DNA from: Liquidambar formosana
Taxonomy: Eukaryota > Streptophyta > Magnoliopsida > Saxifragales > Altingiaceae
Length of the DNA stretch: 64,000 nt
NCBI GenBank assembly: GCA_039720395.1
Contig: CM077831.1
Span: forward strand, 3,514,003 to 3,578,002
Direction: 5' to 3'
The first letter of the stretch is position 1. Each line of letters opens with the position of its first letter. The notes below the pieces were generated by a model. That model was not told the origin of the DNA, made no database searches, and saw nothing but the letters and a program-made list of their open reading frames with translations. Below, piece after piece: positions 34,890 to 48,330 of the stretch. Made by a program: the position numbers and the translations under genes.

Positions 34890-35459
34890 TTAAGTCCTTT
34901 TGAGTTTCTTCAGAGTTGTCTTGTCTACTTTCTTTCTTTCTCTCTCGAGTCTTCTTTTCTTTCGTAAGTCGTGGTCGTGGGATGCCTCTACTGCTTCGAG
35001 AATGTCTTCTCTGCAAAGCCCAAGTCTCGTGTCCTTGATAAGGTCATAAATTCTTTCTCGACGAGAAGTTTCCTTTTCGCCCAAATCATCCTTCAACCAT
35101 TGCTTGTATTCTTTACTCATCTCGAAAGGTCCTTCAGTGTTGGCGATCAGAGTCAATTTTAGGTCTGTAGGCCAGCGAGTCCTCGCCCACTTGATTATGG
35201 TAAGATCGACAGTTTCCACAGAGCAACAAGGTCCTATTAAGGACGGTATGGTTTGCATGGCGCCCATCTGGCGAAGAATTCTCGAAGTCCAATAGAAAGA
35301 AGTCGACCTTAGCCCTATGAGTTTGACAAAAACACACCCCGAGGTTCGAAAAAGTACCTGTTCTTTACACCCCCATGTGAAGACGTACCATTTGATGTTC
35401 CGCCATGACAGCGTTTGGAAATAACCCAACCAATCTCTTAAAGAGAATGGCCCAGGGAG
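34890..35459 (-). CDS. Antisense gene 2 of gypsy B (DUF7745/plant-mobile-domain-like), C-terminal part
   Basis: This minus-strand frame runs antisense to pol. It continues from 45265-45132 on the far side of element C, with matching phase at the duplication gggag. The combined stretch of roughly 234 codons has no stop although B pol is badly broken. It matches the plus-strand gene at 55619-56421 in GH. The sequence resembles the DUF7745-type proteins I recall from plant gypsy elements; that name is from memory. The C-terminal 60 residues are strongly basic and charged. The N-terminal part was lost when GH inserted, so it is partial. Confidence 0.7.
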   Translation of the reverse strand, partial: LPGPFSLRDWLGYFQTLSWRNIKWYVFTWGCKEQVLFRTSGCVFVKLIGLRSTSFYWTSRILRQMGAMQTIPSLIGPCCSVETVDLTIIKWARTRWPTDLKLTLIANTEGPFEMSKEYKQWLKDDLGEKETSRRERIYDLIKDTRLGLCREDILEAVEASHDHDLRKKRRLERERKKVDKTTLKKLKRT

Positions 35460-37116
35460 TGTTGGGAATAGAACAAGAGGGAAAAATAGAAGTGCGGAAT
35501 ATAAAAATTTTTCCTACGATTCCCAATCCCATGAATCTAACTATGCATAACACAAAATCAAACCCTAACTACGAAGAGGGTTAGAACACTTACAGGATTT
35601 TTGTCTTCTCCGTTTTGCTCCAAGCTTCTACTCCGGACAGCGGTGAATGAGCAGCCCAAGTGTGCTGCCTCCAACGGTATCCACACCTAGCTAGAGCTTC
35701 AAGCCTTTTCTTTCTTCTTCCTTGTTGTTGCTAGAGGTGGAGAAGAGAGAGAGAGAGAAGAGAGCCTCCAAAGGGCTGGACGGCTAGGGTTTATTGTGCA
35801 AGCCTCTTATGCCATGTCACACATAAGTGTGACTTATATAGGCAGCCCACTAAAGGGGGCTGGCCATGGGGAAGAAACCCTAATAGGGTTATGTGTAATT
35901 ACACTTAATTGCACATTAACCCCCATTATTTGTATCAAATACAAATAGGCCTATAAAGAACTATTCTTTATTCACTAAAACCCTTTCTCTCATAGACTTT
36001 AAAGCCCTTCTTGCATGATCAGTGTGTGACCCATTGGGTTCACATCATTAAGTAGTAGGAATAGCACGAGGTGTGCACAATGGAACTCTTTCCATTTAGG
36101 GTCTAATTGGAACTCCTTCCAATTCCTTAATTGATTATAACTCACTTATATCAATTAGGGCTTCTACTAACCATGAGTAACACCTAGCATATGGCTCATG
36201 GTGTAGTCCTTAATGAGGTGAATAGTCATTTACAATGAACCCTTCTGTTATAGTTTATAGGTTACAATTGCATCCTTCCTTCAACACAATGTCTCCAATT
36301 GAACTAATAGGACATGGAAGTCTGTCAAGTCCCTAGTTCAATTACTTTATACTCATTCATAGATATCAACTCATTAATGAACTCATGAAACTCTTTTCAT
36401 ATTCATCCTACCATGGCCATGGATTTAATGAGTTATATTATGAATGCTATATGAGACATTCTCTCTCTTTTCCTGAGAGTGATGGATCCCTTATTGATCA
36501 CTCACATGCCTTCACACACATAGCAGTAGGGCCAATGAACACCTTTGTAGACCCCTGAATAGGATCTGCACTTAGTGTTATCAAACTTCTAAAGCTACAT
36601 GCATAAGGTAACTATGGTGTCTCAGGTCTAAGGATTATTTGTACCACTATAACAATGAGAAACTGATTGACAGGCAGGATAAAACTCCATTCAGTTTATC
36701 TCATATCTTTGGTCACATTCAGTGTACCTATTCTCGCAATAGGCACCCACTTGTTGGTTGTAGTGTCTCCACACAAATAGCTTGAGACTAGCTATCCTCC
36801 TATAGAGTCAGCCTAACAAGTGCTAGTCCTATGGTTCATTACTGTCCATCATAGTGAACCTTCAACTAGGAATGCTTTAGGAGTTTAGTACAGAGATATA
36901 TCTATAGTCTCAAAATTACAACTCTTTGTAATTCCATATTCTCAACTCTAACTCCATGGACATATTATGTAAATATAAATGATGCATATAAACATAATAG
37001 AATAAGCCCTTTTATTAAATCAATAATAAATGTGACATACATAAATGAAATCAAATGATTGTTCCTAATCCCTAAACAATCATCTCTATGATTGGCTCTA
37101 GGGCATAATCCTAACA
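35460..37116 (-). repeat. C 3' LTR (1,657 bp)
   Basis: In element sense it runs from TGTTAG (37116) to the end at 35460. It is followed by the polypurine-tract complement atctcccactt (37117-37127). It differs from its partner at a few sites, for example at 35470 (A against C) and in the GTAGTCC/GTGGTCC block. Confidence 0.93.
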
Positions 37117-40025
37117 ATCTCCCACTTGCACTAAAGCCAATCGACCATGTATCGCATACCTATCTTCTCAAGATGTTGGTCTTAGACATAACCAATTATG
37201 TTTTAAAGCTTTAGTCAGTAGGTCTACAAAAATTTTTGTAGATAATATCTTTTGTAATGTATCTATTACCTCTTCCAATGATTCCTCTAATCACTTGGAA
37301 TTGTCACTCTATGAGTTTGGACTTTTGATGAGACCGTGATTCCTATACTTGAGCTATAGACCCATTGTTGTCACAAAACAAGGTGTGGGCAACTCAATGG
37401 AAGGAACAACTCCAAGTTCTAAATGAACTTATAGATCCAAACAGTCTCCTAGACAATGCGACAATTAATTCACCCTTAATAATGGAATCCACTGTATCTT
37501 TCATACAGTTCTTCCATTAAGTATTTCACCAACTAAAGTGAATATAAAATATACCCCATATGGATTATATCCAAATCCATATACCCATCTACTATGAGTT
37601 TACAATTTCCATATACAATCCAATATTCCAAATTTGAATTGACTGATAACTATTTGTAACAATTACAACATAATAGATATCAGGTTCAATACATAGTGTA
37701 GAATAAGGCTTCTTAACGCTTTAAGAACCTTACTTGTGTTATCCTAGGGCACATGCCCTTGAATAATGAATTCTTATCTGAAGTAAATCAGACCTCCCTT
37801 AGAATTCTCCATGTTGAACTCCTTCAACATTTCAACTATGTTTGATGATTTGGAGATACTTAGCAATCTATATGATCTATCTCTATAGATCTTGTTGGAT
37901 GCTTCTACCAAATCTTTTATGAATTAGTTTTTCTCCAAAAACCAAAACGATTAGGATGTCATTCATATATCATTCATAATGATTAAGATGTCATCTATAC
38001 TTAGGATAAAGAAAAACGATTGCACTCCCACTAACCTTTTATACACTCATGGTCCATCTATACAATGAGAGAAATCAAACAATTTGATTACTTCAACTTT
38101 ATAGATGTTCTAATTATGAGAACCTTGTAGTCTATTAATAGACTTCTATAACTTACACACTTTTATGGTTTTTCACCATTTGATATAACATCTTTATATC
38201 CTTTTTGACATATCTCATATTCAAAATGTGTGTTTATAGATAACAAGATCTAAATGGATTTCAGCATAACTATTATCAAACAAGTTTCTTTATAGACAAC
38301 TTTTTGCCTATGTTGAAAACATTCTTAAATAGTCAAGCCTTTTAGGTCTCTACCTGTCCATATTGGATTTAATGACTCTTAGTCATTTCTCAAGTTGATG
38401 TCAAACATCGCCTAATCATAATCAATAGGATTATCTTGGTGATCTTTATCACCAAAGAACAATTCTTTCACATTCTAATGGAGATACAATATCTCTCTTA
38501 TGTTAAAAAAATATCCAATTTGATCTATGAAAAGAATGTGGTGTAATTAAAGGTTTTTGCCTCAATAGGGGCAAGGGTTGGATCTTTGTTGGTTTGTGGC
38601 TTTACAAACAATTCTGTAAATTCTATCTACTTTTACATCTTTCTTGAATGAACTCTTTCTCAAGAAAATCCAACAATCATCCTAATGGACAACTTTTGTT
38701 CATTAGAGTAATAGAAATGCTATCCCAACCACTTTTAGGATATACCACAATTCAACACTTATTTGACCTTATTTCCAGATTGTCTACATTATGTTTCCAG
38801 ACAAACGTAGCACAAGCCCAAGCCTTAACTTCTTTAAGTTGGGTTTCTTCCCATATCATATCTAATATAATTGGGACAAAACTGGAATGAACCCTAAATT
38901 ATCAATATGTAGCAATTTTAAGGTATATCTTAGATGGATACATTAGTAAAACTCATCATGGATCAAACCATATCTTAATAGAGTTCAATTCGTTCTCTTA
39001 GATTCACCATTGAGCTATGGTATTCTAAGATGAGTCTACTGTAATTGAATGCATGCTCTACATGACTATATACATCACAATGTATTAGTCAAATTATAAA
39101 TGTAACTCCTTCACTTCACCAAGTAAAAGATGGGTTTGGTCATCTCATAACCAAGTCATAATCGTTACATTTAAATGAGAGTCTCTACATCTCTTGTATT
39201 CTCAGAATACATTGCATTCGCTCTAATTAGTCATTTAAATTCAGAAATCAAATTTCTAGAATGTCTTAAATGACCTAGTTAAGAAATAAGTTCCCAAAAT
39301 TAATCTAGCAACTCTTGCTCTATTAAAATTTTTAAAGGTAACTTATTATCTACTTAACTTTCTGCTTCAATTTAGATTACACTAGAATCCAAAAACCAAG
39401 AAGCAAAACTAACCAACAATTTAGTTTAGAGCATGAACCAAAACTTCAAAAGTTTGGTTCTTCTAGGAAGACTGATACTTATCAAGTTCCCTTTACAATA
39501 CCTTATGTTTACTACAAAATAATTATATTTCTTTGTCTTTGACTTTTCAAGACTTGATTTCCTCTATGCTTCCATTATAAATCACATCTAGCTTCTCAAG
39601 CTATTCTATGTGATTAATCATTTTTCAAAAGAATGATTATTAATAAACAACGTTTATTACATCCTAGTCTAGAAGAAGTCCTTTATAAGTACTATACTTT
39701 ATAGTATTATTTTACTCACTATACAACCTTTGTATGTGATGTAGGACATCAAAGGCATTTGCATTGACTAATTTTGCTTCTGAAGTTCATTAGTCATCAA
39801 TACTATCATATAGCATGGCAACAAGATGCCAATTGTGCATAGTGTCTTTTTCTTCTTAGGATGTTTTATAGAGGGCCTTTAAGAAAAGGCCTAATAGCAT
39901 ATGAACAATCTTTTGAAATTAAGAACAATTCTCAATTTCCTAAGTCAATCAAAGAAATCGGGTTTAGTCAAACTATCAATATCCTATATGTTAGGAAATA
40001 GGGGTTTTGAGGTGAGTAATTAGGT
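37117..40025 (-). pseudogene. Decayed Copia pol remnant of C
   Basis: This is nearly the same sequence as 5095-7990 in E1, including shared stops and indels relative to D. The high similarity of two already-dead copies shows that decay preceded their amplification. No product is expected. Confidence 0.85.
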
Positions 40026-43000
40026 AATCTACATAAACAAAGAATTAGATTTCATTTTTATCCATAATGATTGGGTCTTTAATCATATGGTACCTCCCAC
40101 TATTTTATCAAATTCCATACACCCTCTAATGGAATTCGGGAATCTCATTCCTAATGGGGATTGGGGTCCCACTGTGACCTAGAAGCCTCACATGTTAGTT
40201 TCTTGGCTTCTAACCCACAATAAGAAGACAACTCTTTGTCTATTGCTTCATAAGCAAGTTCCAATCATTTTGCCTCTAGGGAACATACACCTCACATGTT
40301 AGTTTCTTGGAATACTTCCCTAGTTAAGTTAAACCCATCATTCACACAGGTATGTTTCGCCAAATATATACCTCACATGTTAGTTTCTTGGTATATACCA
40401 GTTTAGGCACCCCATGATATCTCATATGTGATAGTTTCAAGTAATGTCTTTAACATGGGTAGCTCCTACATGTCTGTAGCCAGGTACCCACATTAAGGGA
40501 CGTTAGATGATCCTATAATGATGGAAGGCAATGAAGAATTCATTCCCCAATGACTTCTCCATTTTCAACTTAATATTAAATAAGAGGGGTTTTGAGGGTC
40601 TCATCAAATTAACATGCATCCTATGTATCAAAATTTAAACATATAAATTATGCTATTTATAATCATACATCTTATGCTATTATAAATCATACATTGCATG
40701 CTATTATATATCAACATATATAAAGTACCATATTTTGATATTAGTCCCTAAGTGAATAGGTAACATATACCAAACTATGGTATTGGAGCTAATACAATTA
40801 CCTCATAAATTAAAGCTCCCACTATGATGATTATGGACTTTGAGAGGATTCAATCCAAGCCAATAGTTTGAATCCAAGGTCTAAGGTGGGTGTAGGTGAT
40901 CGTAAAATAAACCATTCGTAACATGCATGCTTTCTTGAAAAACTTCTCTAAGCTTTCAAGTCCTTCAATCTGCTCCCTTGGCTTGATGGTCTCCACCATT
41001 GGCTTGTTGGGCTCTATCATGCTCCTTTGGGTCCACCATGCTCCTTAGTGCGCTCTCGATTACATAACATTTACATAATTTAAAGAAAGGGATACATAAG
41101 GGGAATGTGGGGTACATAAGAGAATGATAGAGAGAGAGGGAGAGGGAAGGTGGCATGCAAGCCCCAAATAAATTACATCACCTTAATAAAATTACAACTC
41201 TTGTAAATAATAACATCCCATTCATAAGACGGCCAATCACAATTGGTTTAAAGGGTATAGTCCATAATCATCATCCAAACACATACATACAATCTCATTG
41301 CATAATGTAAAGAAAAACTGTAAGCATTAAAACATATGGGCATTATGGTAATTCTCTTGAATGATTTACATTAATCTCATTAATGCATCCTAATCTTATT
41401 AGGTTTAAACAAAAATATCCAGAATTAAATAAAGTCTTAACATTTAAGACATTTAGTTTCAATTAATCAAATTAATAGAAACATATAAAGTTTCCTAAAA
41501 TAACTCTAATATCCAATATTAGGGTTTCCTTATTTAAACAAAACAATTTCATTTAATTAAGAATTTCCAGATTTTAATTTAATCCCCAATTGTATTTTAA
41601 ACCATTTAAAACATTATAAAATTAATCAAAATTAATTAAATAATTAACGTGGGAATTAAATAAAATCAATTAAATGATGAATTAGTGCATTAGGGTTTCC
41701 TAAAACCCTAAACCCTAAATGCAAGCCCTAAACATTAAATGCCTTATGATTGGTCATTTAATGACCAATCATTAAAACCCTAGGTTCATACGGTATTTAA
41801 TAAAAGGGATTAGGGTTTAATTAATGCCAAATAGGGTATTTATTACCCTTAATTAATTACACTAATTAGGGTTATCCAAAAACCCTAACCCTAGACATCA
41901 TTAATGGTATTAATTATGCCCTAACAATTAATAACCATGATTGGTCATTTAATGACCAATCATTAACTCTTAATTAAGGTAATTAATATTCCAATTAGGG
42001 TTTTAATTAATGCCATAATGAAATTAGGGTTTCATCATTAACTCAAAATTAGGGTTTCATCCTTAACTCTATGCAGCCGTCACTACCAGGGGGCTGCCTG
42101 AGCTTGGCTAGGCTGCCATGGCCACCAACGACTGTGGGAGGCCATGGCCAGTCATGGGAGAACATCCTAGGGGTGTGGGACAAGCCTCTGGACATGTGAG
42201 AAGTGGTGGAAGTGGCTGCCATCATCAAGAACAATCAGGGTTTCCAAAACCCATTGCTGGAGCCATTGTTGCAGACCTTGAAGGTCACAATAGCTTCTAA
42301 ATCCTTATCAATTCGACTCCTCCATTGAAACCAGCTTTTGTATCATGTCCCTACATGAAATACTAAGCTAATAGAAGAGGTTTGGATGATCAAATCATCA
42401 CCAATTGTTCTAAACAATTAAAACAACAGTAGGCTGCCCAGAATTTGACAGCATACTGTCCATGGTCAGAAATTGATTTAAAACCCAGCAAGATGAATGA
42501 ATTAGGCTACCAAACGAATTTTCCCAGTATCCTACATGTCTTAGGAAACTAATGCAATTGGTTTCATGCAATTTGGAGTTCCCTAACTCAAGTTCTAATC
42601 AAAACTCCATTGATGACTTTTCTGCAGAGAAAATCTGCTATGCTGTTCATGAAAAATTTTCAAACTTTTTGAATCTTTTTCCATCAAAACCTTTTTGAAA
42701 CTTAAAGAAAATCATATACACATGATATATAATGATCCTACAATGATCTTCCATCATAAATACAGCAGCTTTAATTAGAATTAATTGCAAGAACCTTAGG
42801 GTTCTAAAACCCAGATTCAGCCTCCATGGTGTTCTTCTCCCTCTTCCTTCTGTTCTAGCATCTTAATCCAATTATGATGCATCTAAATGCTTGGGAACCT
42901 TTCCCTACCATGTCTAGAACATAAGCCAAGTGGTGGCAACCATTGCCATGCCTTTGATCTCCATCAATAACTCAAAGTTGTGGCTATTGCATCATTCCCG

Positions 43001-43456
43001 AGCAAAACTGTCTTTCCAGACAGCCTGTAGTAAAAAATTCATAACTTTCACTACAGAACTCGGATTGACGCACCGTTTGTTGGGTTGGAAAGCTTATTCA
43101 AAGAGCTTTCTAACCATATATGGCTCGAAAATTTTGGAGAAGAACTCTGAATTCGGCAGGCAAAACAAGATGACGGTTTTTCATGGCAACCATGAAAACT
43201 GTTCATAACAGTTTTATAAAACCCTAGTTTCCTTATTCTTCTTCTCCAAACTCAAACCCTATGCAACCTATTGCATCCATGGATACACTTAACCATCAAT
43301 TAGAAGAGGAGTAGAAGAGAATTGACCTAGGGTTCCAAACCCTAGGTTCAGCCATGGAGGAAAACCAATTATGCAGAAAAATTTTCCAGATTTTTGAATC
43401 ATTCAACTACACCATAATTACCAGACCATATGTATTTTGTATTATGCATAATCATG
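40026..43456 (-). other. C untranslated leader
   Basis: This leader is like that of E1, including the roughly 400-bp extra segment (about 42815-43220), the palindrome near 41938-41963, the GC-rich island near 42070-42245 and the short frame 41156-40965. The latter gives the same 63-residue protein as A. No functional gene is supported. Confidence 0.8.
40170..40400 (-). promoter_or_regulatory. C copy of the conserved-loop hairpin cluster
   Basis: The exact loop complement is at 40188-40204, 40292-40308 and 40373-40389. The arms AGAAGCC and GGCTTCT of the first copy pair perfectly, where A, D and E1 have a G-U pair; this is a pairing-preserving change. Confidence 0.68.
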
Positions 43457-43468
43457 GCTCTGATACCA
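43457..43468 (-). promoter_or_regulatory. C primer-binding site (initiator Met tRNA)
   Basis: In element sense this reads TGGTATCAGAGC, one base from the 5' LTR. It is a perfect standard site. Confidence 0.9.
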
Positions 43469-43469
43469 C

Positions 43470-45126
43470 TGTTGGGAATCGAACAAGAGGGAAAAATAGA
43501 AGTGCGGAATATAAAAATTTTTCCTACGATTCCCAATCCCATGAATCTAACTATGCATAACACAAAATCAAACCCTAACTACGAAGAGGGTTAGAACACT
43601 TACAGGATTTTTGTCTTCTCCGTTTTGCTCCAAGCTTCTACTCCGGACAGTGGTGAATGAGCAGCCCAAGTGTTCTGCCTCCAACGGTATCCACACCTAG
43701 CTAGAGCTTCAAGCCTTTTCTTTCTTCTTCCTTGTTGTTGCTAGAGGTGGAAAAGAGAGAGAGAGAGAAGAGAGCCTCCAAAGGGCTGGACGGCTAGGGT
43801 TTATTGTGCAAGCCTCTTATGCCATGTCACACATAAGTGTGACTTATATAGGCAGCCCACTAAAGGGGGCTGGCCATGGGGAAGAAACCCTAATAGGGTT
43901 ATGTGTAATTACACTTAATTGCACATTAACCCCCATTATTTGTATCAAATACAAATAGGCCTATAAAGAACTATTCTTTATTCACTAAAACCCTTTCTCT
44001 CATAGACTTTAAAGCCCTTCTTGCATGATCAGTGTGTGACCCATTGGGTTCACATCATTAAGTAGTAGGAATAGCACGAGGTGTGCACAATGGAACTCTT
44101 TCCATTTAGGGTCTAATTGGAACTCCTTCCAATTCCTTAATTGATTATAACTCACTTATATCAATTAGGGCTTCTACTAACCATGAGTAACACCTAGCAT
44201 ATGGCTCATGGTGTGGTCCTTAATGAGGTGAATAGTCATTTACAATGAACCCTTCTGTTATAGTTTATAGGTTACAATTGCATCCTTCCTTCAACACAAT
44301 GTCTCCAATTGAACTAATAGGACATGGAAGTCTGTCAAGTCCCTAGTTCAATTACTTTATACTCATTCATAGATATCAACTCATTAATGAACTCATGAAA
44401 CTCTTTTCATATTCATCCTACCATGGCCATGGATTTAATGAGTTATATTATGAATGCTATATGAGACATTCTCTCTCTTTTCCTGAGAGTGATGGATCCC
44501 TTGTTGATCACTCACATGCCTTCACACACATAGCAGTAGGGCCAATGAACACCTTTGTAGACCCCTGAATAGGATCTGCACTTAGTGTTATCAAACTTCT
44601 AAAGCTACATGCATAAGGTAACTATGGTGTCTCAGGTCTAAGGATTATTTGTACCACTATAACAATGAGAAACTGATTGACAGGCAGGATAAAACTCCAT
44701 TCAGTTTATCTCATATCTTTGGTCACATTCAGTGTACCTATTCTCGCAACAGGCACCCACTTGTTGGTTGTAGTGTCTCCACACAAATAGCTTGAGACTA
44801 GCTATCCTCCTATAGAGTCAGCCTAACAAGTGCTAGTCCTATGGTTCATTACTGTCCATCATAGTGAACCTTCAACTAGGAATGCTTTAGGAGTTTAGTA
44901 CAGAGATATATCTATAGTCTCAAAATTACAACTCTTTGTAATTCCATATTCTCAACTCTAACTCCATGGACATATTATGTAAATATAAATGATGCATATA
45001 AACATAATAGAATAAGCCCTTTTATTAAATCAATAATAAATGTGACATACATAAATGAAATCAAATGATTGTTCCTAATCCCTAAACAATCATCTCTATG
45101 ATTGGCTCTAGGGCATAATCCTAACA
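43470..45126 (-). repeat. C 5' LTR (1,657 bp)
   Basis: It has the same TATA, inverted repeat (GTCACAC with loop ATAA) and GTAAGT donor as E1. It belongs to the E1 subtype rather than the D subtype. Confidence 0.93.
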
Positions 45127-45131
45127 GGGAG

Positions 45132-45265
45132 TTCAACTCGGCGCAGACAGAAGTGCTGGGGCCTGTATGGATTGATAGTGGTGGGAGATAGAAAGTTCAA
45201 GCGCTCGAGCAGCCACATTTGCAGTAAAAAGGGCCTACTTTCTAAAGGCGCTTTGGGGTTGCCAT
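45132..45265 (-). CDS. Antisense gene 2 of gypsy B, upstream fragment
   Basis: This 134-base open stretch joins in phase to 35459-34890 across element C. It matches 55728-55860 of GH. It is truncated at 45265 by the LTR of GH, so its start and first exon are missing. Confidence 0.65.
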
Positions 45266-48200
45266 GTGTGAACCCACGAAAAAAGCGCGGAGCCCACAAG
45301 GGTTTGGCAAAATGATAATAGGTATGAAAGATAACAAACAAAAAGGGAGTCGCCACCTCATTTTTTAGGGAAAAGAGGAAAACCACAAAAATGTTTTATT
45401 TTCAAAACCACATGACTCCATTAAAGGAAAAGCAAAGTCTTTGAAACCAAAAAATTGGATCCAGGGGCTAAGTTACGACATGGGAAAGTTCTGGGCAAAA
45501 GCCCATAGGCACCCACATCGCTCGAGTTGGTCTCTTAATTTAATTGGGCTAACTTAAGATCTTTTCCACTCAAATATCATCATATATCATCACAAGGCAG
45601 CATGCATATCATATATTTCATCCAATCATCCATGCATAATCACTCAAATAAAACAAAACAGAAAAAAGAAGAAAAGAAAAGAAAAGCATAGGATACTTGG
45701 ATCCTAGAACGGACTTGAGCCTCACGAAGAGCGCCTACGTACCATGTAGTGAAATACATGGATCAAAGTCCACGTAGTTCGAAAAGAATAGGGTTACAAC
45801 CTAATACAAACCTATGGTAAATACCCTAGGTTTCCTCATTTGAAAATACATTGATTTAATCCAAAACTGAAAACTTCCACAAGAGGAAAACTTTGATAAA
45901 AACCAGAATTTATTATTAAAGGAAACCCCTGATAATTTCCATAAGCTTGTATTAAGAAGTAACCCTAGGAGGGAGAAGAGAAAAGAAAGAAAAAGAAAGG
46001 TGAATTGGGGCACCTTCAAACCCTACTTACCTGAGCGCACAAGCTCCTAGCATTAGCCATTTCAGACCATTGCAGCTCTATTTGCAATAAGACAAGCATT
46101 GTACCTGTTTGCACCCTTACAAGTGCACAAAATCATGCAAAGAAAGCAATATGCAAATCTGGATAGAACCTTGACAAGGCCTAAAATCATCCATTAATCA
46201 TGCAAACAACAAGAATAATAAATAACTAAGGATTCTAACTCAATCCTACATGCAATGACTCGACTAACATGCATAAAAACCTACCAAAGACACACTAACA
46301 AGCATAAGAGACTCCAATAATATCAATAAACATGATAACAAAGCACATTCTATCCAAAAAGATGATATTTTATGCAAAATATGAAAATAGGCCTCCCTAC
46401 GGCGAGCTTTCTTAAGCGAAACTATCCTAAGATAATTTCACGTAAGAAAGTCATTATGGGGAGGTGCAATCAGCATATCCTACGTAAAATATATACCCTA
46501 GAACACAACAGAAGAGATTTCATGCTTAAACACATCACAGAAGACTCTCATACAAAACCTCACTCAACGAAAAGGATAATTATCCTTAGAAAAGGATAAT
46601 ATCTCCAAAAGACCTATAAAACCCACTACATGAATGCAATCCTAGCATGATTCAACTATATGCAGCATATATAGAATGACTATGATGAGCAACATCTCAA
46701 AAAGCTAAGTTAAGCATGTTGTATAAGACCTATGCAATTTCAGGGTTATCGAAACCCTAATCTCACAACTATGCATTAAAACCTATGAAACAACTCTAAG
46801 ACATGCTCAAATTATCATGAATATCATTCATATAGCATATATTGACTAACAGGAACATCCACACATGATAATAATCACAGCAACCTAAACATGTGAACTA
46901 TGCATGATTTAAGAAGATAGAACGAATAAGGCTATCAAATCCTTGGTAAACCAGGGATTATCAAGCATATAAAGCCATAAACTATCCTAAAATCATTCAT
47001 ATATCATCACATAAACATTGAATTCCATCCATAAGAAGAACAATCTCATGCACCATAACTATCCTAGAAGAAGAAGAAGAAAGAGAAGAAGGAGAAGCAG
47101 AAATTCATGTTCAGCATTGAAGGGATAGGCTTACCTCTTGTAGACTCTTCCTTGTCTTCAAACCTCTTGTTTCCTTGCTTGCTTGGGGTTGAAGAGCCTC
47201 CACTTGAAGTCCTTCTAGCTCTCCAAACTCGTAGCTCCCTCTCTCTCCAAGTGTAAAGTGCAATTAACCTCCCCCTATGTGCTGAATATCATGTCCTTTA
47301 TATAGAGAACTAGCCCCCTAAACCAATGGCTAGGATTAATTCATTAAATAATGATCCTAGGGCTATTAGAGACTCTCTTGGTGCTCAAACAACTCAAACC
47401 TACACACTCCTAAGATCAGACAAGTTGTTTTGGCGGAGGAAACCGTCAAAAGAGGGAAGATAGAGTCAGAGTTCGAGTTAAAAGACGATTCCTTGGGTGA
47501 CCAACTAGGCCTAGACGGTAAGCTGTTTGGGCTTGGACGGCTGACCGTCCAGCCCCGGACGGTTACCCGAGGCCCTCCTATTTCCGCTTCGGTTTTGACT
47601 TCTACTTGCTTCAGAAGTCCTAAAATCTTCAAATTAAGTCCGATTTTGACGAAATAAAAGCCAAAACGACCGTGTTTCGAAGGGGAACACATTTTTAGGC
47701 ATTTTAGGACAAAAATCCTCAACCATGGGTGCATGGTTAGGTTTTACAAAGGTGGTTAACCATGGTGCTTCACCGTCGCTAAGCTGGGTTTGTACACAAG
47801 GTCGAACCGAATGCTTTCTCAATCGAAAATTGATCTTTCTAAACATGTTTAGGACATAAATAAAGCCCAATTGTAGTTAAATGAGAGAAAATTGGTTGGG
47901 TCTTATGAGTCAATTTGAGCAAACCAAGAAAGGGTCTTTTAGCCAACCCGAACTATTACGAGCCGAATTGATCTTAAACCATTAATTCATGAAATTGAAC
48001 CTATATATGGATTCTATATAACCATATGAACTCAATGGAATGACTCGAGATTCATTCCAAAGTCAAATGGAAAATATACGGCTCAAAAGACGATTATGCC
48101 CTTAAAGTCGCAAAAGTTCTTATTGACTATCGAAATGAACTCCAAATCACTTCAAAATTCATACACATGATATTCAATGCTATAGAAACTCAATGCAAAA

Positions 48201-48279
48201 GACTAGACTAAAAAAGGACTCAAAATCCTACATGAAATGATATGTCCCAGCTAAGGTGACAAAAATGGGGTGTGACAGA
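45266..48279 (-). repeat. GH 3' LTR (about 3.0 kb)
   Basis: In element sense it starts TGTCACACCCC (48279) and ends GGGTTCACA (45266). The 5' LTR of K starts the same way and is clearly related but diverged. It contains a TATA-like TATATAA (plus-strand 47298-47304), a GGAGTCGCCACC block (45350-45361) that I recall as common in Tat-type LTRs, A/G-rich microsatellite stretches (45660-45690, 45970-46000, 47065-47100) and the inverted-repeat motif at 47544-47572. No gene is seen in it. Confidence 0.8.
47544..47572 (+). repeat. Inverted-repeat motif ACCGTCC/GGACGGT, copy 1
   Basis: ACCGTCC, a six-base spacer and GGACGGT are followed by TACCCGAGG. The same arrangement is at 50060-50088, with a degenerate copy at 54964-54993. 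An additional GGACGG lies just upstream (47535-47540), forming a second possible pairing with CCGTCC. Confidence 0.65.
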
Positions 48280-48292
48280 AGCCCCTCATTGG
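48280..48292 (-). promoter_or_regulatory. Likely purine-rich tract of GH
   Basis: In element sense the sequence before the LTR start includes TGAGGGGCTTC. It is purine-rich only in part. Its position directly upstream of TGTCACACCCC supports the role. Confidence 0.4.
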
Positions 48293-48330
48293 TAAACAAG
48301 TTTCACTTGTGAGCCAATGATCAAAGAACA

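Larger units (their letters stand above)
35460..45126 (-). mobile_element. Non-autonomous Copia element C
   Basis: C is a complete minus-strand element of 9,667 bp with duplication gggag (35455-35459 and 45127-45131). It is inserted in the antisense gene of gypsy B. Its LTRs are 1,657 bp each with about seven differences by eye, so it is older than E1 and D. Its internal region is the same decayed pol plus leader as in E1, with many stops and no gag start. It is a second mobilised copy of a defective master. Confidence 0.95.
17811..45265 (+). mobile_element. Decayed Tat/Ogre-type gypsy element B, host of many insertions
   Basis: This is the oldest layer visible. Its own pieces are 17811-19504 (protease region and start of pol), 31182-35459 (pol and antisense gene) and 45127-45265 (more of the antisense gene). 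Insertions S1, C and GH split it with duplications tatct and gggag at the first two. The protease with LIDNGS, intron before pol, dual RNase H and antisense gene after pol fit the Tat/Ogre branch of Ty3/gypsy. Neither LTR of B is in the window. Confidence 0.85.

Noticed and set aside
45266..48279. Multiple small frames in the gypsy LTR, for example 46372-46599 and 47366-47734
   Set aside because: No similarity, no conservation and no domain; they lie within an LTR.
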